Source: Synechococcales cyanobacterium 340R_concoct_173_sub (GTDB lineage Bacteria > Cyanobacteriota > Cyanobacteriia > Leptolyngbyales > Leptolyngbyaceae). Taken from it: DNA of 26,402 nucleotides. Below are positions 1 through 7,450 of the stretch, in pieces. Location: contig JANXNM010000670.1 of the NCBI GenBank assembly GCA_025354065.1, positions 1-26,402 of the forward strand, given 5' to 3'. The translations under genes were made by a program, and so were the position numbers. Below the pieces are notes generated by a model. That model was not told the origin of the DNA. It did no database searches and saw only the letters and a program-made list of their open reading frames with translations. How positions within the stretch are numbered: the stretch's first letter is position 1; each line of letters opens with the position of its first letter.

Positions 1-93
1 CCTTTTCCTCAGCAAGCCGATCGCTTCCACTAAGATTTGGCGAGTTTTTGAAGTTGGGCGATCCAGAGTCCAGTAAAGCCGTTAGGAGCAGAT

Positions 94-99
94 TATAAT
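94..99 (+). promoter_or_regulatory. Candidate -10 box for yefM-yoeB
   Basis: A perfect TATAAT lies 30 bp before the antitoxin start codon. No good -35 element is visible 16-18 bp upstream, so this could be an extended or activator-dependent promoter, or chance. The first 128 bases otherwise show no gene that I can support. Confidence 0.35.
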
Positions 100-128
100 T
101 ACCATACTGACGTAACAGAGATTAGCCC

Positions 129-383
129 ATGAGAGTTGTTACTTTCTTAGACGCTGAGACACGATTAAAAAATATTCTGGATCAAGTCGTTGATGACGCT
201 AGTTACACGATTATCTCTCGCCAAGATGCTGAAGATGCCGTCGTGATGTCACTTGACCACTTCAATAGCTTAATGGAAACGGTATATCTTCTAAAGAGTC
301 CGGCGAATGCTGCCCATCTCAGCCAATCGATCGCCCAATATCGATCGAACCAAGTTGTCCATCACGACCTAACCGATGACTAA
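129..383 (+). CDS. yefM: YefM/Phd-family antitoxin
   Basis: This is an 84-residue antitoxin of the type II YefM-YoeB system. It should bind and neutralise the YoeB mRNA interferase and, as a dimer, repress its own promoter. The N-terminal part (MRVVTFLDAETRLKNILDQV, then ISRQDAEDAVVMSLDHFNSL) follows the Phd/YefM DNA-binding fold, with the usual 'R-x-x-A-E-D-A-V-V-M-S' core at about residues 31-41. The C-terminal part (about 50-84) is the charged, probably disordered toxin-binding tail. The length matches the family. Its last codons overlap the yoeB start by 8 bp, the usual coupling for this operon. Recognition rests on the sequence and on the clear YoeB partner. Confidence 0.9.
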   Translation: MRVVTFLDAETRLKNILDQVVDDASYTIISRQDAEDAVVMSLDHFNSLMETVYLLKSPANAAHLSQSIAQYRSNQVVHHDLTDD

Positions 384-642
384 AGTATTAGCTTGGACAA
401 ACGACGCTTGGACGGATTATCTTTACTGGCAAGGACAAGATAAGAAAACGCTCAAACGAATTAATAAACTTATCACTGATGCTCAACGTCATCCATTTGA
501 AGGCTTAGGCCAACCTGAACCCCTAAAAGAAAACCTGTCTGGATTTTGGTCACGCCGCATTGATGAAACAAACCGTCTGATTTACGCAGTCGATGGTTCC
601 ACACTCACGATCATCGCCTGTCGATATCACTACGAAAAATAG
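376..642 (+). CDS. yoeB: YoeB toxin, ribosome-dependent mRNA interferase
   Basis: This 88-residue protein closely resembles YoeB along its whole length, including DYLYWQ, RINKLI, HPFEGLGQPEPLK, LSGFWSRRI and the terminal ACRYHYE. Residues corresponding to the known catalytic set of E. coli YoeB (Glu46, Arg65, His83, Tyr84) are present as Glu48, Arg67, His85 and Tyr86, so the toxin looks active. YoeB cleaves mRNA in the ribosomal A site and arrests translation. The start codon lies inside the 3' end of yefM, which couples toxin synthesis to its antitoxin. A 39-bp-period repeat begins 37 bp after the stop. Confidence 0.93.
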   Translation: MTKVLAWTNDAWTDYLYWQGQDKKTLKRINKLITDAQRHPFEGLGQPEPLKENLSGFWSRRIDETNRLIYAVDGSTLTIIACRYHYEK

Positions 643-678
643 TGACTCAGAGTTGTACACTCTAACCAACAAACTTGC

Positions 679-750
679 AAAATCCCGAAGTCGATCGCCC
701 TTCCCCAACTCAGTTAAAAAATCCCGAAGTCGATCGTCTTTCCCCACTTG
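679..750. repeat. Tandem copies 1 and 2 of a 39-41 bp repeat
   Basis: Two successive copies share the core AATCCCGAAGTCGATCG, beginning at 681 and 720 (period 39), and continue with a C/T-rich stretch and a short ACTCAG/ACTTGAG tail. Related copies occur after the vapC pseudogene at 1462-1517. The gene-free stretch 643-879 otherwise holds only a weak AGAGT/ACTCT hairpin at 649-663 and a possible -10 (TAAAAT, 806-811) for the next gene. Confidence 0.75.
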
Positions 751-879
751 AGACGAACGAAAAAAGTCGCGATTTCAGACTATCAAGCGCGTCAAAATAA
801 TGGGTTAAAATAGATAAACTCAGACACCACTCAAGTTCGAGCATCGAATTCATCCCTAGAAGCGATCGTAGGAGACTCC

Positions 880-1080
880 ATGCTGCATCAGAGAATCATC
901 CAAGAACTGCAAAACATCCCAGAAGAAAACCTTGACGCACTCTATGAAATGATCCATCTCTTTCGTCTTTCATTACAAAAAGAACAACCCCAACCCCGTA
1001 CACCAGGCTTATTCACCGGGAAACTGAACAGTTCACTCTTTGAACCCTTACCAGAAGAGGAACTCCAAGCATGGGAATGA
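880..1080 (+). CDS. VapB-type antitoxin (partner of interrupted VapC)
   Basis: This 66-residue acidic protein has an N-terminal helical dimerisation part (about residues 4-35, IIQELQNIPEENLDALYEMI) and a C-terminal tail, PGLFTGKL followed by PLPEEELQAWE. That form is typical of small cyanobacterial antitoxins placed before PIN-domain toxins. An AGGAG ribosome binding site stands 5 bp before the ATG. The gene overlaps the 5' end of the VapC reading frame, and GCATGGGAATGA contains both the toxin start and the antitoxin stop. The antitoxin appears intact although the toxin reading frame is broken. No DNA-binding motif is obvious, so self-repression is unproven. Confidence 0.75.
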   Translation: MLHQRIIQELQNIPEENLDALYEMIHLFRLSLQKEQPQPRTPGLFTGKLNSSLFEPLPEEELQAWE

Positions 1081-1463
1081 GCTACCTCATCGACACTCAC
1101 ATCTTACTGTGGTGGCTCTTTAACGATTCCTAACTCAAACATAAGCATAGAGTCATCATTCAAAACCCAGAGAATCAAATTCTCGTCAGCAGCGTGACCG
1201 CTTGGGAAATTGCGACAAAATACCGCATTGGCAAACTCCCCGAAGCCGCACCAATCGTTGCAGACTATCATCAGATTTTAAAACAAGGAAAATTTGTAGA
1301 ACTCGCCATCAGCGCAACCCACGCCCTTCATGCTGGAAATCTCCCGATCGACCATCGAGATCCATTTGACCGAATGCTGATGGCACAAGCAGAACTAGAA
1401 AACTTACTTATCATCACCTACGATTCAGCCTTTAAAACAGGACGCATTCAAGTTAAAAATTAG
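1071..1463 (+). pseudogene. VapC PIN-domain toxin, interrupted by in-frame stop
   Basis: Reading from ATG 1071 (or 1077) gives MSYLIDTHILLWWLFNDS, then a TAA at 1131-1133. The same frame continues without further interruption to TAG at 1461-1463. Together the two parts make a complete PIN-domain ribonuclease: first Asp in LIDTH, Glu in TAWEIATKYRIGKLP, and the Asp pair in HRDPFDRMLMAQA. Only one codon is wrong, and one base change (for example AAA or CAA to TAA) explains it. A GTG at 1194 could restart translation but would lose the first catalytic Asp. The likely reading is a recently inactivated toxin; a sequencing error or stop readthrough is possible. Confidence 0.8.
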
Positions 1464-1517
1464 TCGATCGCACCTCCCCCCAACTCAGTTACAAAATCTC
1501 GAAGTCGATCGCACTTT
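1462..1517. repeat. Further copies of the 39-41 bp repeat
   Basis: AGTCGATCGCAC begins at the vapC stop codon (1462) and recurs 41 bp later at 1503. The CCCCAACTCAGTTA and AAAATCTCGA sequences between them match the copies at 679-750 with few changes. As with yoeB, the repeat sits directly downstream of a toxin gene. Confidence 0.65.
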
Positions 1518-1638
1518 CTTCAGACAAACGATCGATGTGATCCGATTGCCGCGCCCGCACCACTCACTAGAAGAACTCCACCACAAAAGTTCTTCACAGT
1601 TTTTAGTATAGATTTTGAGATCGGGCAATTCTTTAATA

Positions 1639-2031
1639 TCAATACCAATCCACGATCGATAACCCAGCAACCCTTGAAAACTCACCGATATTCCGAGTTA
1701 CGATCGTTGACTGCCGTGCCACCGCTACTCCTGCAATCAAACCATCAATCGGACCAATAGGCATTCCTTGCTGCTCCAATTGAGCGCGAATAGTTGCCGC
1801 AGCCGTAGCCGCAGCCCGATCGAAAGGTACAACACTCACACGACTCAAGAGTTGCTGAAGTTGTTGAATGCGTTTTGAAGGCGAAGTCGATTTTGCGATG
1901 CCAACTTGGAGTTCAAAAAGAACAATTGTAGAAATAATGATTTCCTGTGGCGCTACAGCCGCTAGCTTTTGAGCAACTTGTCCCTGATTTTTAAAATAGT
2001 AAATCAGCGTGTTCGTATCCAAAACGTACAT
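1639..2031 (-). CDS. vapC: VapC family PIN-domain toxin
   Basis: This 130-residue PIN-domain ribonuclease is the probable toxin of an intact VapBC pair. Visible motifs are MYVLDTNTLIYYF (Asp5), VLFELQVGI (Glu40), IGPIDGLIAGVA (Asp96), and TRNIGEF with the closing AGLSIVDWY typical of VapC C-termini. Asn114 replaces the fourth acidic residue, which is common in this family. VapC toxins cut tRNA or rRNA using Mg2+ held by these carboxylates; the target here cannot be told from sequence. The start codon abuts the antitoxin stop with no spacing, so the pair is one operon. Confidence 0.9.
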   Translation of the reverse strand: MYVLDTNTLIYYFKNQGQVAQKLAAVAPQEIIISTIVLFELQVGIAKSTSPSKRIQQLQQLLSRVSVVPFDRAAATAAATIRAQLEQQGMPIGPIDGLIAGVAVARQSTIVTRNIGEFSRVAGLSIVDWY

Positions 2032-2277
2032 CTACAGACTCTCCCTCACAACATCCTGACCCGCATTTCCGCGAACCTCTTCAAGAGAAGGGAAGTCGTC
2101 ACCCCAAACCCCAGCAAGCGAATACACAGACTCTGCCCAAGGAAGTTTATCAATCGCATGACCCGATTGACTCCTCCCTAACTCACCCCGAATTGATTCG
2201 GCAAAGGTTAAAACCTGGCTCGCCTTATCCTGAGGAAGAGATTGAACCAAAGTATAAATTTGCTCAGCGATCGTCAT
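2032..2277 (-). CDS. vapB: VapB-like antitoxin (DUF2281 type)
   Basis: This 81-residue protein opens with MTIAEQIYTLVQSLPQDKAS and then VLTFAESIRG, the pattern of the short cyanobacterial DUF2281-like antitoxins found in front of VapC genes. The acidic C-terminal region (WGDDFPSLEEVRG, about residues 58-70) is the probable toxin-binding part. A GGGAGAA ribosome binding site precedes the ATG, and a 16-bp inverted repeat 15-30 bp upstream could be the operator. The stop codon is directly followed by the vapC start. Confidence 0.8.
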   Translation of the reverse strand: MTIAEQIYTLVQSLPQDKASQVLTFAESIRGELGRSQSGHAIDKLPWAESVYSLAGVWGDDFPSLEEVRGNAGQDVVRESL

Positions 2278-2291
2278 ACGCGTTCTCCCAG

Positions 2292-2307
2292 TAGGATCTC
2301 AATCCTA
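2292..2307 (-). promoter_or_regulatory. Inverted repeat, candidate operator of vapBC
   Basis: TAGGAT and ATCCTA form a perfect 6-bp inverted repeat around CTCA, 15 bp before the antitoxin start. Its place between promoter and start fits autoregulation by a VapB-VapC complex. This is an inference from position and symmetry only. Confidence 0.4.
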
Positions 2308-2334
2308 TCTTAGCTAGCTCGAATTATTTCAAAC

Positions 2335-2368
2335 AAAAAACCGATCGTCCCAACAAAGAAACGATCGG
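2335..2368 (-). terminator. Rho-independent terminator after ndhB
   Basis: Read on the minus strand, an 8-bp stem CCGATCGT/ACGATCGG with a 12-nt loop is followed by six T residues (A-run at 2335-2340 on the plus strand). It lies 26 bp after the ndhB stop codon. Confidence 0.8.
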
Positions 2369-2393
2369 CTAATTGAACTCCTAACTCTAAAGG

Positions 2394-3989
2394 TTATGAA
2401 TTAGAACTTGGAACACTACTAACAAGTTTCGGCGAAGGCGTTTGGGCGATCGCTTTAGTACTGTTCGCCGCCGTATTCACGGCATGAAGCATCGGCGTTT
2501 TTGCAACCGCCGCATTAGCAAACGTAAACAATGGATTAGAAAGAACACCCGCGATCGTAGTTGCGACCAACGCGCTAATCAAACCCACCTGCAACGGACG
2601 CATTCCCACGCCATCAAAACGGGTAGACGGATAATTTTTCACAGAATCCGACATTTCCTGTGGCTCCTTCACCACCATCATCTTCACCACACGAATGTAG
2701 TAATAAATGGAAATCACACTGGTAACAAGACCCAAAAGCACCAAGCCATAGGCTCCCGCTTGCCAACCCGCCCAGAAAATGTACAGCTTCCCAAAGAAGC
2801 CAACCAGGGGCGGAATTCCACCGAGGGACAACAAGCAAAGCGACAGCGCCAAGGTGAGAAGCGGATCTTTTTGATAGAGACCAGAATACTCGCTGATTTG
2901 ATCAGTTCCAGTTCTAAGGGAGAACAAGATGACGCAACTAAAAGCACCAAGGTTCATGAACAGATAACCCAACAAGTAGAAAATCATGCTGGAATAGCCC
3001 GCATCGCTGCCGATGACCAAACCAATCATGATGAACCCCGCCTGACCGATCGATGAATAAGCTAACAGCCGTTTCATACTGGTTTGGGCCAGCGCAACAA
3101 CGTTCCCCAGAATCATACTGAGAATGGCCAGCGCCGTCATCACAAACCTCCATTGCTCATCTACCAGTGGGAAGACCGTGACCAGCAATCGAATCGCTAG
3201 GGCGAATCCTGCCGTTTTAGACCCAACCGATAGAAAGGCAACCACAGGCGTGGGCGATCCTTCATAAACGTCTGGAGTCCATTGATGAAATGGCACAGCC
3301 GCAATTTTGAAAGCAATCCCCGCGATCGCAAATACCAACGCAATTACAATGCCAATGGACGAACCAAGATTTGCATCTTTCATGGCCGCCGCGATCGCCC
3401 CGAGTTCCGTTTCCCCGCCCGACAATCCATAGAGCAACGAGGATCCATAGAGGAAAATTGCCGCACTGGATGCCCCAATGAGCAAATATTTCAACGCGGC
3501 CTCATTCGATCGGGGATCTCGTTTGGTATAACCTGTGAGCAAATAGGATGAAATACTTAGGGTTTCCAGAGAGACAAATATCATCACTAACTCATTGGCC
3601 CCAGACAGAAACATTCCGCCCAAGGTTGCTGTGAGCAGAATGCTGATAAATTCCGCAACGGGGGTTCCAGACTGCTCAACGTAACGAACCGACATTAAAA
3701 TTGTCGCCACGGATGACAGTGCAATGATGCCTCGGAAGGCGACACTCAGGGCATCACTGTTGAATTCTCCGAAAAAAGCGATCGGATTTTCAATGTTCCA
3801 CTGAGTGGTATATAACGCAACCACAGCGCTCAACAATCCAGCGATCGCCACATAGGGCGTAAACCGGGCTGAACGTGTGCGTCCGACGATCAAATCGGAA
3901 ACCATGACGACAAGAATAGTTGCAATAACGATGCCCTCAGGCACGATCGCGCCAGTATTTAGCTGGCTTAGAAGGGTGGCAAAATCCAT
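2394..3989 (-). CDS. ndhB: NAD(P)H-quinone oxidoreductase subunit 2 (NdhB)
   Basis: NdhB is a large antiporter-like membrane subunit of cyanobacterial NDH-1, which passes electrons from ferredoxin to plastoquinone and pumps protons in respiration, cyclic electron flow and CO2 uptake. The 531-residue product has about 14 hydrophobic segments and the proton-antiporter core ([69 protein letters not shown]). Lys and Glu residues are present inside these segments as expected for proton channels. I chose the ATG giving [11 protein letters not shown], the usual NdhB N-terminus, over a TTG six codons upstream. The roughly 60-residue Ser/Ala/Thr-rich tail after the last helix is low in complexity. The gene is transcribed alone and ends in a clear terminator. 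Confidence 0.95.
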   Translation of the reverse strand: MDFATLLSQLNTGAIVPEGIVIATILVVMVSDLIVGRTRSARFTPYVAIAGLLSAVVALYTTQWNIENPIAFFGEFNSDALSVAFRGIIALSSVATILMSVRYVEQSGTPVAEFISILLTATLGGMFLSGANELVMIFVSLETLSISSYLLTGYTKRDPRSNEAALKYLLIGASSAAIFLYGSSLLYGLSGGETELGAIAAAMKDANLGSSIGIVIALVFAIAGIAFKIAAVPFHQWTPDVYEGSPTPVVAFLSVGSKTAGFALAIRLLVTVFPLVDEQWRFVMTALAILSMILGNVVALAQTSMKRLLAYSSIGQAGFIMIGLVIGSDAGYSSMIFYLLGYLFMNLGAFSCVILFSLRTGTDQISEYSGLYQKDPLLTLALSLCLLSLGGIPPLVGFFGKLYIFWAGWQAGAYGLVLLGLVTSVISIYYYIRVVKMMVVKEPQEMSDSVKNYPSTRFDGVGMRPLQVGLISALVATTIAGVLSNPLFTFANAAVAKTPMLHAVNTAANSTKAIAQTPSPKLVSSVPSSNS

Positions 3990-4043
3990 AAAAGCGTTTC
4001 TAGGCAACGTTTATCATAGAGCAATAGAATTTTTTTAAAATCC

Positions 4044-4082
4044 CTTGCGACATTGTACCGCGCAAGCTAGAACCCTGCTTGC
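4044..4082 (-). promoter_or_regulatory. Candidate ndhB promoter with inverted repeats
   Basis: On the minus strand a TACAAT -10-like box (4052-4057) lies 63 bp before the ndhB ATG. It sits between CTTGCG (4044-4049) and CGCAAG (4061-4066), and the latter overlaps GCAAGC (4062-4067), which can pair instead with GCTTGC (4077-4082). No convincing -35 is seen. The function is unproven. Confidence 0.3.
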
Positions 4083-4138
4083 AATGAATGTTCTATGCTG
4101 CCATAGAGTTGAGTCGATTTTGTCTACTGGGCCGAAAA

Positions 4139-5218
4139 TTAACGGACCGAAATTAAAGGCAGGGAAAGGTTAGGAAGATCAAATTTCAAAGATTGGGTGG
4201 GTTTGGTGAGGGGTTGGGGTTGTAATGTGAGGGCTTGCTGTGGAGCTGTGGGCGCATTTTTGAGCGCTTTGCTGAGGTCGCTCATGGAATTCTCTAGCTG
4301 AGTCCCTGGATCGATCGCCATCCAGCCCACGTCTGTAAGTTGACGGAATTCTAGGTGAAGGTGTGGCCCTGTCGAATTTCCAGTACTACCAACTCGGCCA
4401 ATCACGGCTCCTTGTTGGATTAATTCACCGGGTTTGACAAAAATTTCGGCAAGGTGTCCGTAGAGGGTTTGTTGGGTGCCGTCGCTGTGTTCGAGAGCGA
4501 TCGTCAAACCATAGCCACCTAGATTATCTGCTAGTAGAACTTTTCCTGACATGGCTGCAAGAACGGGGGTTCCTTCGGGGGCCGCGATGTCCGTACCAGT
4601 GTGCATTCGGCTGGCACCGCTAATGGGATGAATTCGCCAACCGAAGAGCGAACTGATAGGCGACGGGATCGCCAGGGGATAAATAAATTTGAGGTTCTGA
4701 AGTCCGATGCGAGAGAACGGACGCAGAAGTTTTTGATTCAGGTAGGACGGCAACGGTGGGATGACGCTTTGTTCGCTCGGTGCGTCAGGAGTCCAGCTAA
4801 TGCCTTGGTTGGAAGAAATAGTTAAGCCGCCGATCCCGTCACCAAGATTAAGTCGGGCCGGAGCGTTTCCGGTGGCGCTTTCAGAAGCAGGCGAAAATCC
4901 TGGTTTTTGGTCACGGCTGCTAATGTCAATATTCACCCGTTCACTTGGACCCGCCAAAGGATCGATCGTCATGTCCCGTACCGTGGCCCCAATGCTGTAA
5001 TCGGTGCGATCGATGATGGCCTCTTTCGCTACGCCTTTACTGTAAATATCAGCCGACTCGACTTGCAATGCTCTGGCGGGCGGGAGCGGATCAATAGAAG
5101 GCGCAGGTTCGACAGCAGCAGCGGTTAGATTCAAACCAGCACTAAATGTGAGGGTCGCAAGGACTAGCAAGCTACGTTTAATAGTGGTTGATGTGGGGTT
5201 TGGGAAAGTTGGGGACAT
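4139..5218 (-). CDS. Secreted M23 family metallopeptidase
   Basis: This 359-residue peptidoglycan hydrolase has a lysostaphin-type zinc peptidase domain in its C-terminal part (about residues 185-310). The zinc and catalytic residues are present: His206 and Asp210 in MHTGTD, His255 in YGHL, and His286/His288 in GPHLHLEF. The N-terminus (residues 14-36, KRSLLVLATLTFSAGLNLTAAA) is a signal peptide, so it acts in the periplasm. Residues 40-180 form a Pro/Ser-rich region without a recognised domain, and no LysM repeat is visible. A longer reading frame extends to 5389 but would overlap the upstream gene by about 100 bp and bury the signal peptide, so I use the ATG at 5218. It lies 67 bp after the TolC-like gene on the same strand. 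Cleavage of cell-wall crosslinks is inferred from the family. Confidence 0.88.
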   Translation of the reverse strand: MSPTFPNPTSTTIKRSLLVLATLTFSAGLNLTAAAVEPAPSIDPLPPARALQVESADIYSKGVAKEAIIDRTDYSIGATVRDMTIDPLAGPSERVNIDISSRDQKPGFSPASESATGNAPARLNLGDGIGGLTISSNQGISWTPDAPSEQSVIPPLPSYLNQKLLRPFSRIGLQNLKFIYPLAIPSPISSLFGWRIHPISGASRMHTGTDIAAPEGTPVLAAMSGKVLLADNLGGYGLTIALEHSDGTQQTLYGHLAEIFVKPGELIQQGAVIGRVGSTGNSTGPHLHLEFRQLTDVGWMAIDPGTQLENSMSDLSKALKNAPTAPQQALTLQPQPLTKPTQSLKFDLPNLSLPLISVR

Positions 5219-5285
5219 ATAAAAATCTGAGGGGTTGAGGAACAGGAGATTACAAGGTGAATGCTTAACAGGTTTCTTTCTGTGC

Positions 5286-7157
5286 CTAACGAATTTCTGT
5301 ATAGGCTGTGGAACAGAAGTCTGGCCTCTGATTGCCGACAGCGCGGGGGGACGGGCTGACGGGGGAGACCGTTGAGACTTTAGCGACATTACTGACGGCT
5401 CTGAGTAGTTGAGCGATCGATCGGTTGTAATTCAAAATAGCCGTAACACGACTGCCTGCCGATCGGGTCAGATCTGTTTCAGCATTGAGTACATCGGTCT
5501 GGGTTCCAACTCCAGCATCAAACCGAAGCTTTGCCAATCGTCGAGCTTCACAGGCTTGTCCAAGTGCTTGGGTCGTTGTTTCAATATTTTTTCCACTTGA
5601 GATTAAGGTAGCGTAAGATTGCTCGACTTGAAACCGAATGTTATTTCGGCTTTGGGTAAAGCGGGTTTCGGCAATTTGCTTACCTACTTCTTGTTGTTGG
5701 GCCTGCGATCGGGCAGTACCGCCATCAAAAAGCCGCCAAGTCGCCACTGCTGCAACAGAATAGCCAGAGGAGAAGTCACTGACGGGCTGTTCAAAAATCT
5801 TCAACAAATTATATCTAGCTTGCAATTGAATTCTGGGTCCGAGAGCCGAAAGGGCTTGTATGCGCCCGGCCTCGCTGATGTCGCGTTGGACCAGTTGTTC
5901 TTCGAGTTCGACCCGCTGTTTGTAGGCGGTGACAATTGTTTCCTCTAAGTTCAGTTTCCAGGTACCAGCGGGACGGACTGCATCCGCTGCACTCACGGTG
6001 ACAAACTCCGGCAAGCTCAGACGTTGAGCAATTTTACGCCGATTCACTTCTTCAGTAGCCAGGGAATTGGTAAGCTGCTGTTGGTTATTGGCCAGTTGCA
6101 CTTCCGATCGCAACACATCAAATCTTGTCCCCAACCCGGCACGCTCTTGGGCATTAGCATCTCTTAAACTCTGTTCAGAATTTCTGACAGATTGTTGGTT
6201 GATGCTGACCTGTTCGTTCGCTTCTTGGAGATCGTAGTATTCGCCCGTGACATCTAACCGCAGTTGTTCACGAACCCGTTCCATGGCCAATTCTGCTGCA
6301 CGAAGATTTCCGTCAGCAATTCTGCGTCTTGCAGCGCTTGCTCCAGAGGTGTAGAGGTCATAGTTAAGCTGTAGGCTGGTGTCCCATGAGGTTGATTCAT
6401 CGGCAACGCTGCGGCGGAAGGATTGAGGGCTGAAGGATCGGGCGGCGGCTTCACTTCCAAATTGTGTAATCGCATCTGCTTGAGCCGCTTTGATGCCTAT
6501 TGTCCCACTGGCGGAGAGCGATCGGTTCAGGTTGCTCTGCAAGTCAAGGGTTGGGTATAGGTTGGCTTGGGCTTCGCGGACGGCGGCCTGCTGTTGCTGG
6601 ACTTGGAGACGGCTGATGGCGAGATCTCGGTTGTTGCGTTCGGCGAGTTCGATGGTTTCTTGGAGAGTCAAAGCCCGCACACCTTTTAGCTGGACTTCTT
6701 CAGGTTGGGTCGGGAACAGGAGTGGATTGGCTGGAGTGGTAAGGAAGTCTGGTGCTGGAACAGCCTGAATATCCACATTAGAGGGCGTTTCAGGTGGCAT
6801 TGCAGTGGGTACAAGCGGGGGAGCGATGGGGGTACGAACAGGAACGACTTCCTTGGTCGCAGACGACGGTGTAGCTTTATCCATCATTGGAGATGCGTTC
6901 TGGCCTAGAATTACAGTGTCCTTGCTGAGCGATTCATTCCCTAAATCTGTTGGTACGGGTTTCGCTGGTGCAACGATCGGGGCGCTTAAAATAGGAGAAG
7001 AAGGAACCGTTGTTGAGTTGGGTTGTAGCTGGGCGATTGGATTGAGTTGCGGAGTCGATTTGATGGTGTTACTAGGAGTCGCTTGGGCGGTCGGGCTGTA
7101 GCCAAGGGTCAACAAGAACCCGATGCTGACCAAAATAGAGTGATGAACAGTCTTCAT
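5286..7157 (-). CDS. TolC family outer membrane efflux protein
   Basis: This 623-residue protein is an outer-membrane channel of the TolC/OEP family, which forms the exit duct of tripartite efflux pumps and type I secretion. It has a signal peptide ending about residue 26 (SPTAQA), then a roughly 135-residue Pro/Thr/Val-rich linker, then two OEP repeats (about 163-370 and 395-590). The first opens with LTLQETIELAERNNRDLAISRLQ. The coiled-coil, Gln/Ala/Arg-rich helices and the RFDAGVGTQTDVLNAETDLTRS signature of the second repeat are clear. The N-terminal linker is longer than in E. coli TolC but usual for cyanobacterial members. No inner-membrane pump partner lies in the window. The downstream M23 peptidase may be cotranscribed. 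Confidence 0.92.
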   Translation of the reverse strand: MKTVHHSILVSIGFLLTLGYSPTAQATPSNTIKSTPQLNPIAQLQPNSTTVPSSPILSAPIVAPAKPVPTDLGNESLSKDTVILGQNASPMMDKATPSSATKEVVPVRTPIAPPLVPTAMPPETPSNVDIQAVPAPDFLTTPANPLLFPTQPEEVQLKGVRALTLQETIELAERNNRDLAISRLQVQQQQAAVREAQANLYPTLDLQSNLNRSLSASGTIGIKAAQADAITQFGSEAAARSFSPQSFRRSVADESTSWDTSLQLNYDLYTSGASAARRRIADGNLRAAELAMERVREQLRLDVTGEYYDLQEANEQVSINQQSVRNSEQSLRDANAQERAGLGTRFDVLRSEVQLANNQQQLTNSLATEEVNRRKIAQRLSLPEFVTVSAADAVRPAGTWKLNLEETIVTAYKQRVELEEQLVQRDISEAGRIQALSALGPRIQLQARYNLLKIFEQPVSDFSSGYSVAAVATWRLFDGGTARSQAQQQEVGKQIAETRFTQSRNNIRFQVEQSYATLISSGKNIETTTQALGQACEARRLAKLRFDAGVGTQTDVLNAETDLTRSAGSRVTAILNYNRSIAQLLRAVSNVAKVSTVSPVSPSPRAVGNQRPDFCSTAYTEIR

Positions 7158-7187
7158 ACGTTAACTTCCAATTCGCCCACAAAAATA

Positions 7188-7216
7188 ATTCTGAAACTTA
7201 ACCTACAGCTTGTCAG
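7188..7216 (-). promoter_or_regulatory. Candidate promoter of the tolC-like gene
   Basis: On the minus strand CTGACA (7211-7216) and CAGAAT (7188-7193) are separated by 17 bp. They match 5 of 6 and 4 of 6 sigma-70 consensus bases, and stand about 30 bp before the ATG. A GGAAG sequence lies just before the start. The rest of the 293-bp gap 7158-7450 holds an ATGGG/CCCAT inverted repeat (7343-7360) and nothing else I recognise. Confidence 0.45.
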
Positions 7217-7450
7217 TTTTTTCTATAAAAAACATGTAACTAAGGAAACAAATTACTAAATTTTGTTAGTTTCGCCCTGAATAGAATAACGCTTCACGAC
7301 GAACATTGACAGAATTTTAGCGGATTAAATCTCTAAAACGAGATGGGGATACGATCCCATGGATTTAGTGATCCTATAAAACAAATCAAACGTCGTATTC
7401 TATAGATCAAAACTTAAATTCCACACCTCTTTTCCTCTTCAAAGCTGGCT

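Noticed and set aside
1..60. Short minus-strand frame ending near the left edge
   Set aside because: Too short, with no start or family in view; cannot be supported.
679..1517. CRISPR-like array
   Set aside because: There are only a few copies, spacers are absent or nearly identical, and no cas genes are present.
2442..3056. 204-codon plus-strand frame opposite ndhB
   Set aside because: Basic, His/Arg-rich translation typical of the reverse of a membrane protein gene.
4139..5389. Longer reading frame of the M23 peptidase starting at 5389
   Set aside because: It would overlap the TolC gene by about 100 bp and place the signal peptide in the interior; the ATG at 5218 puts it at the N-terminus.
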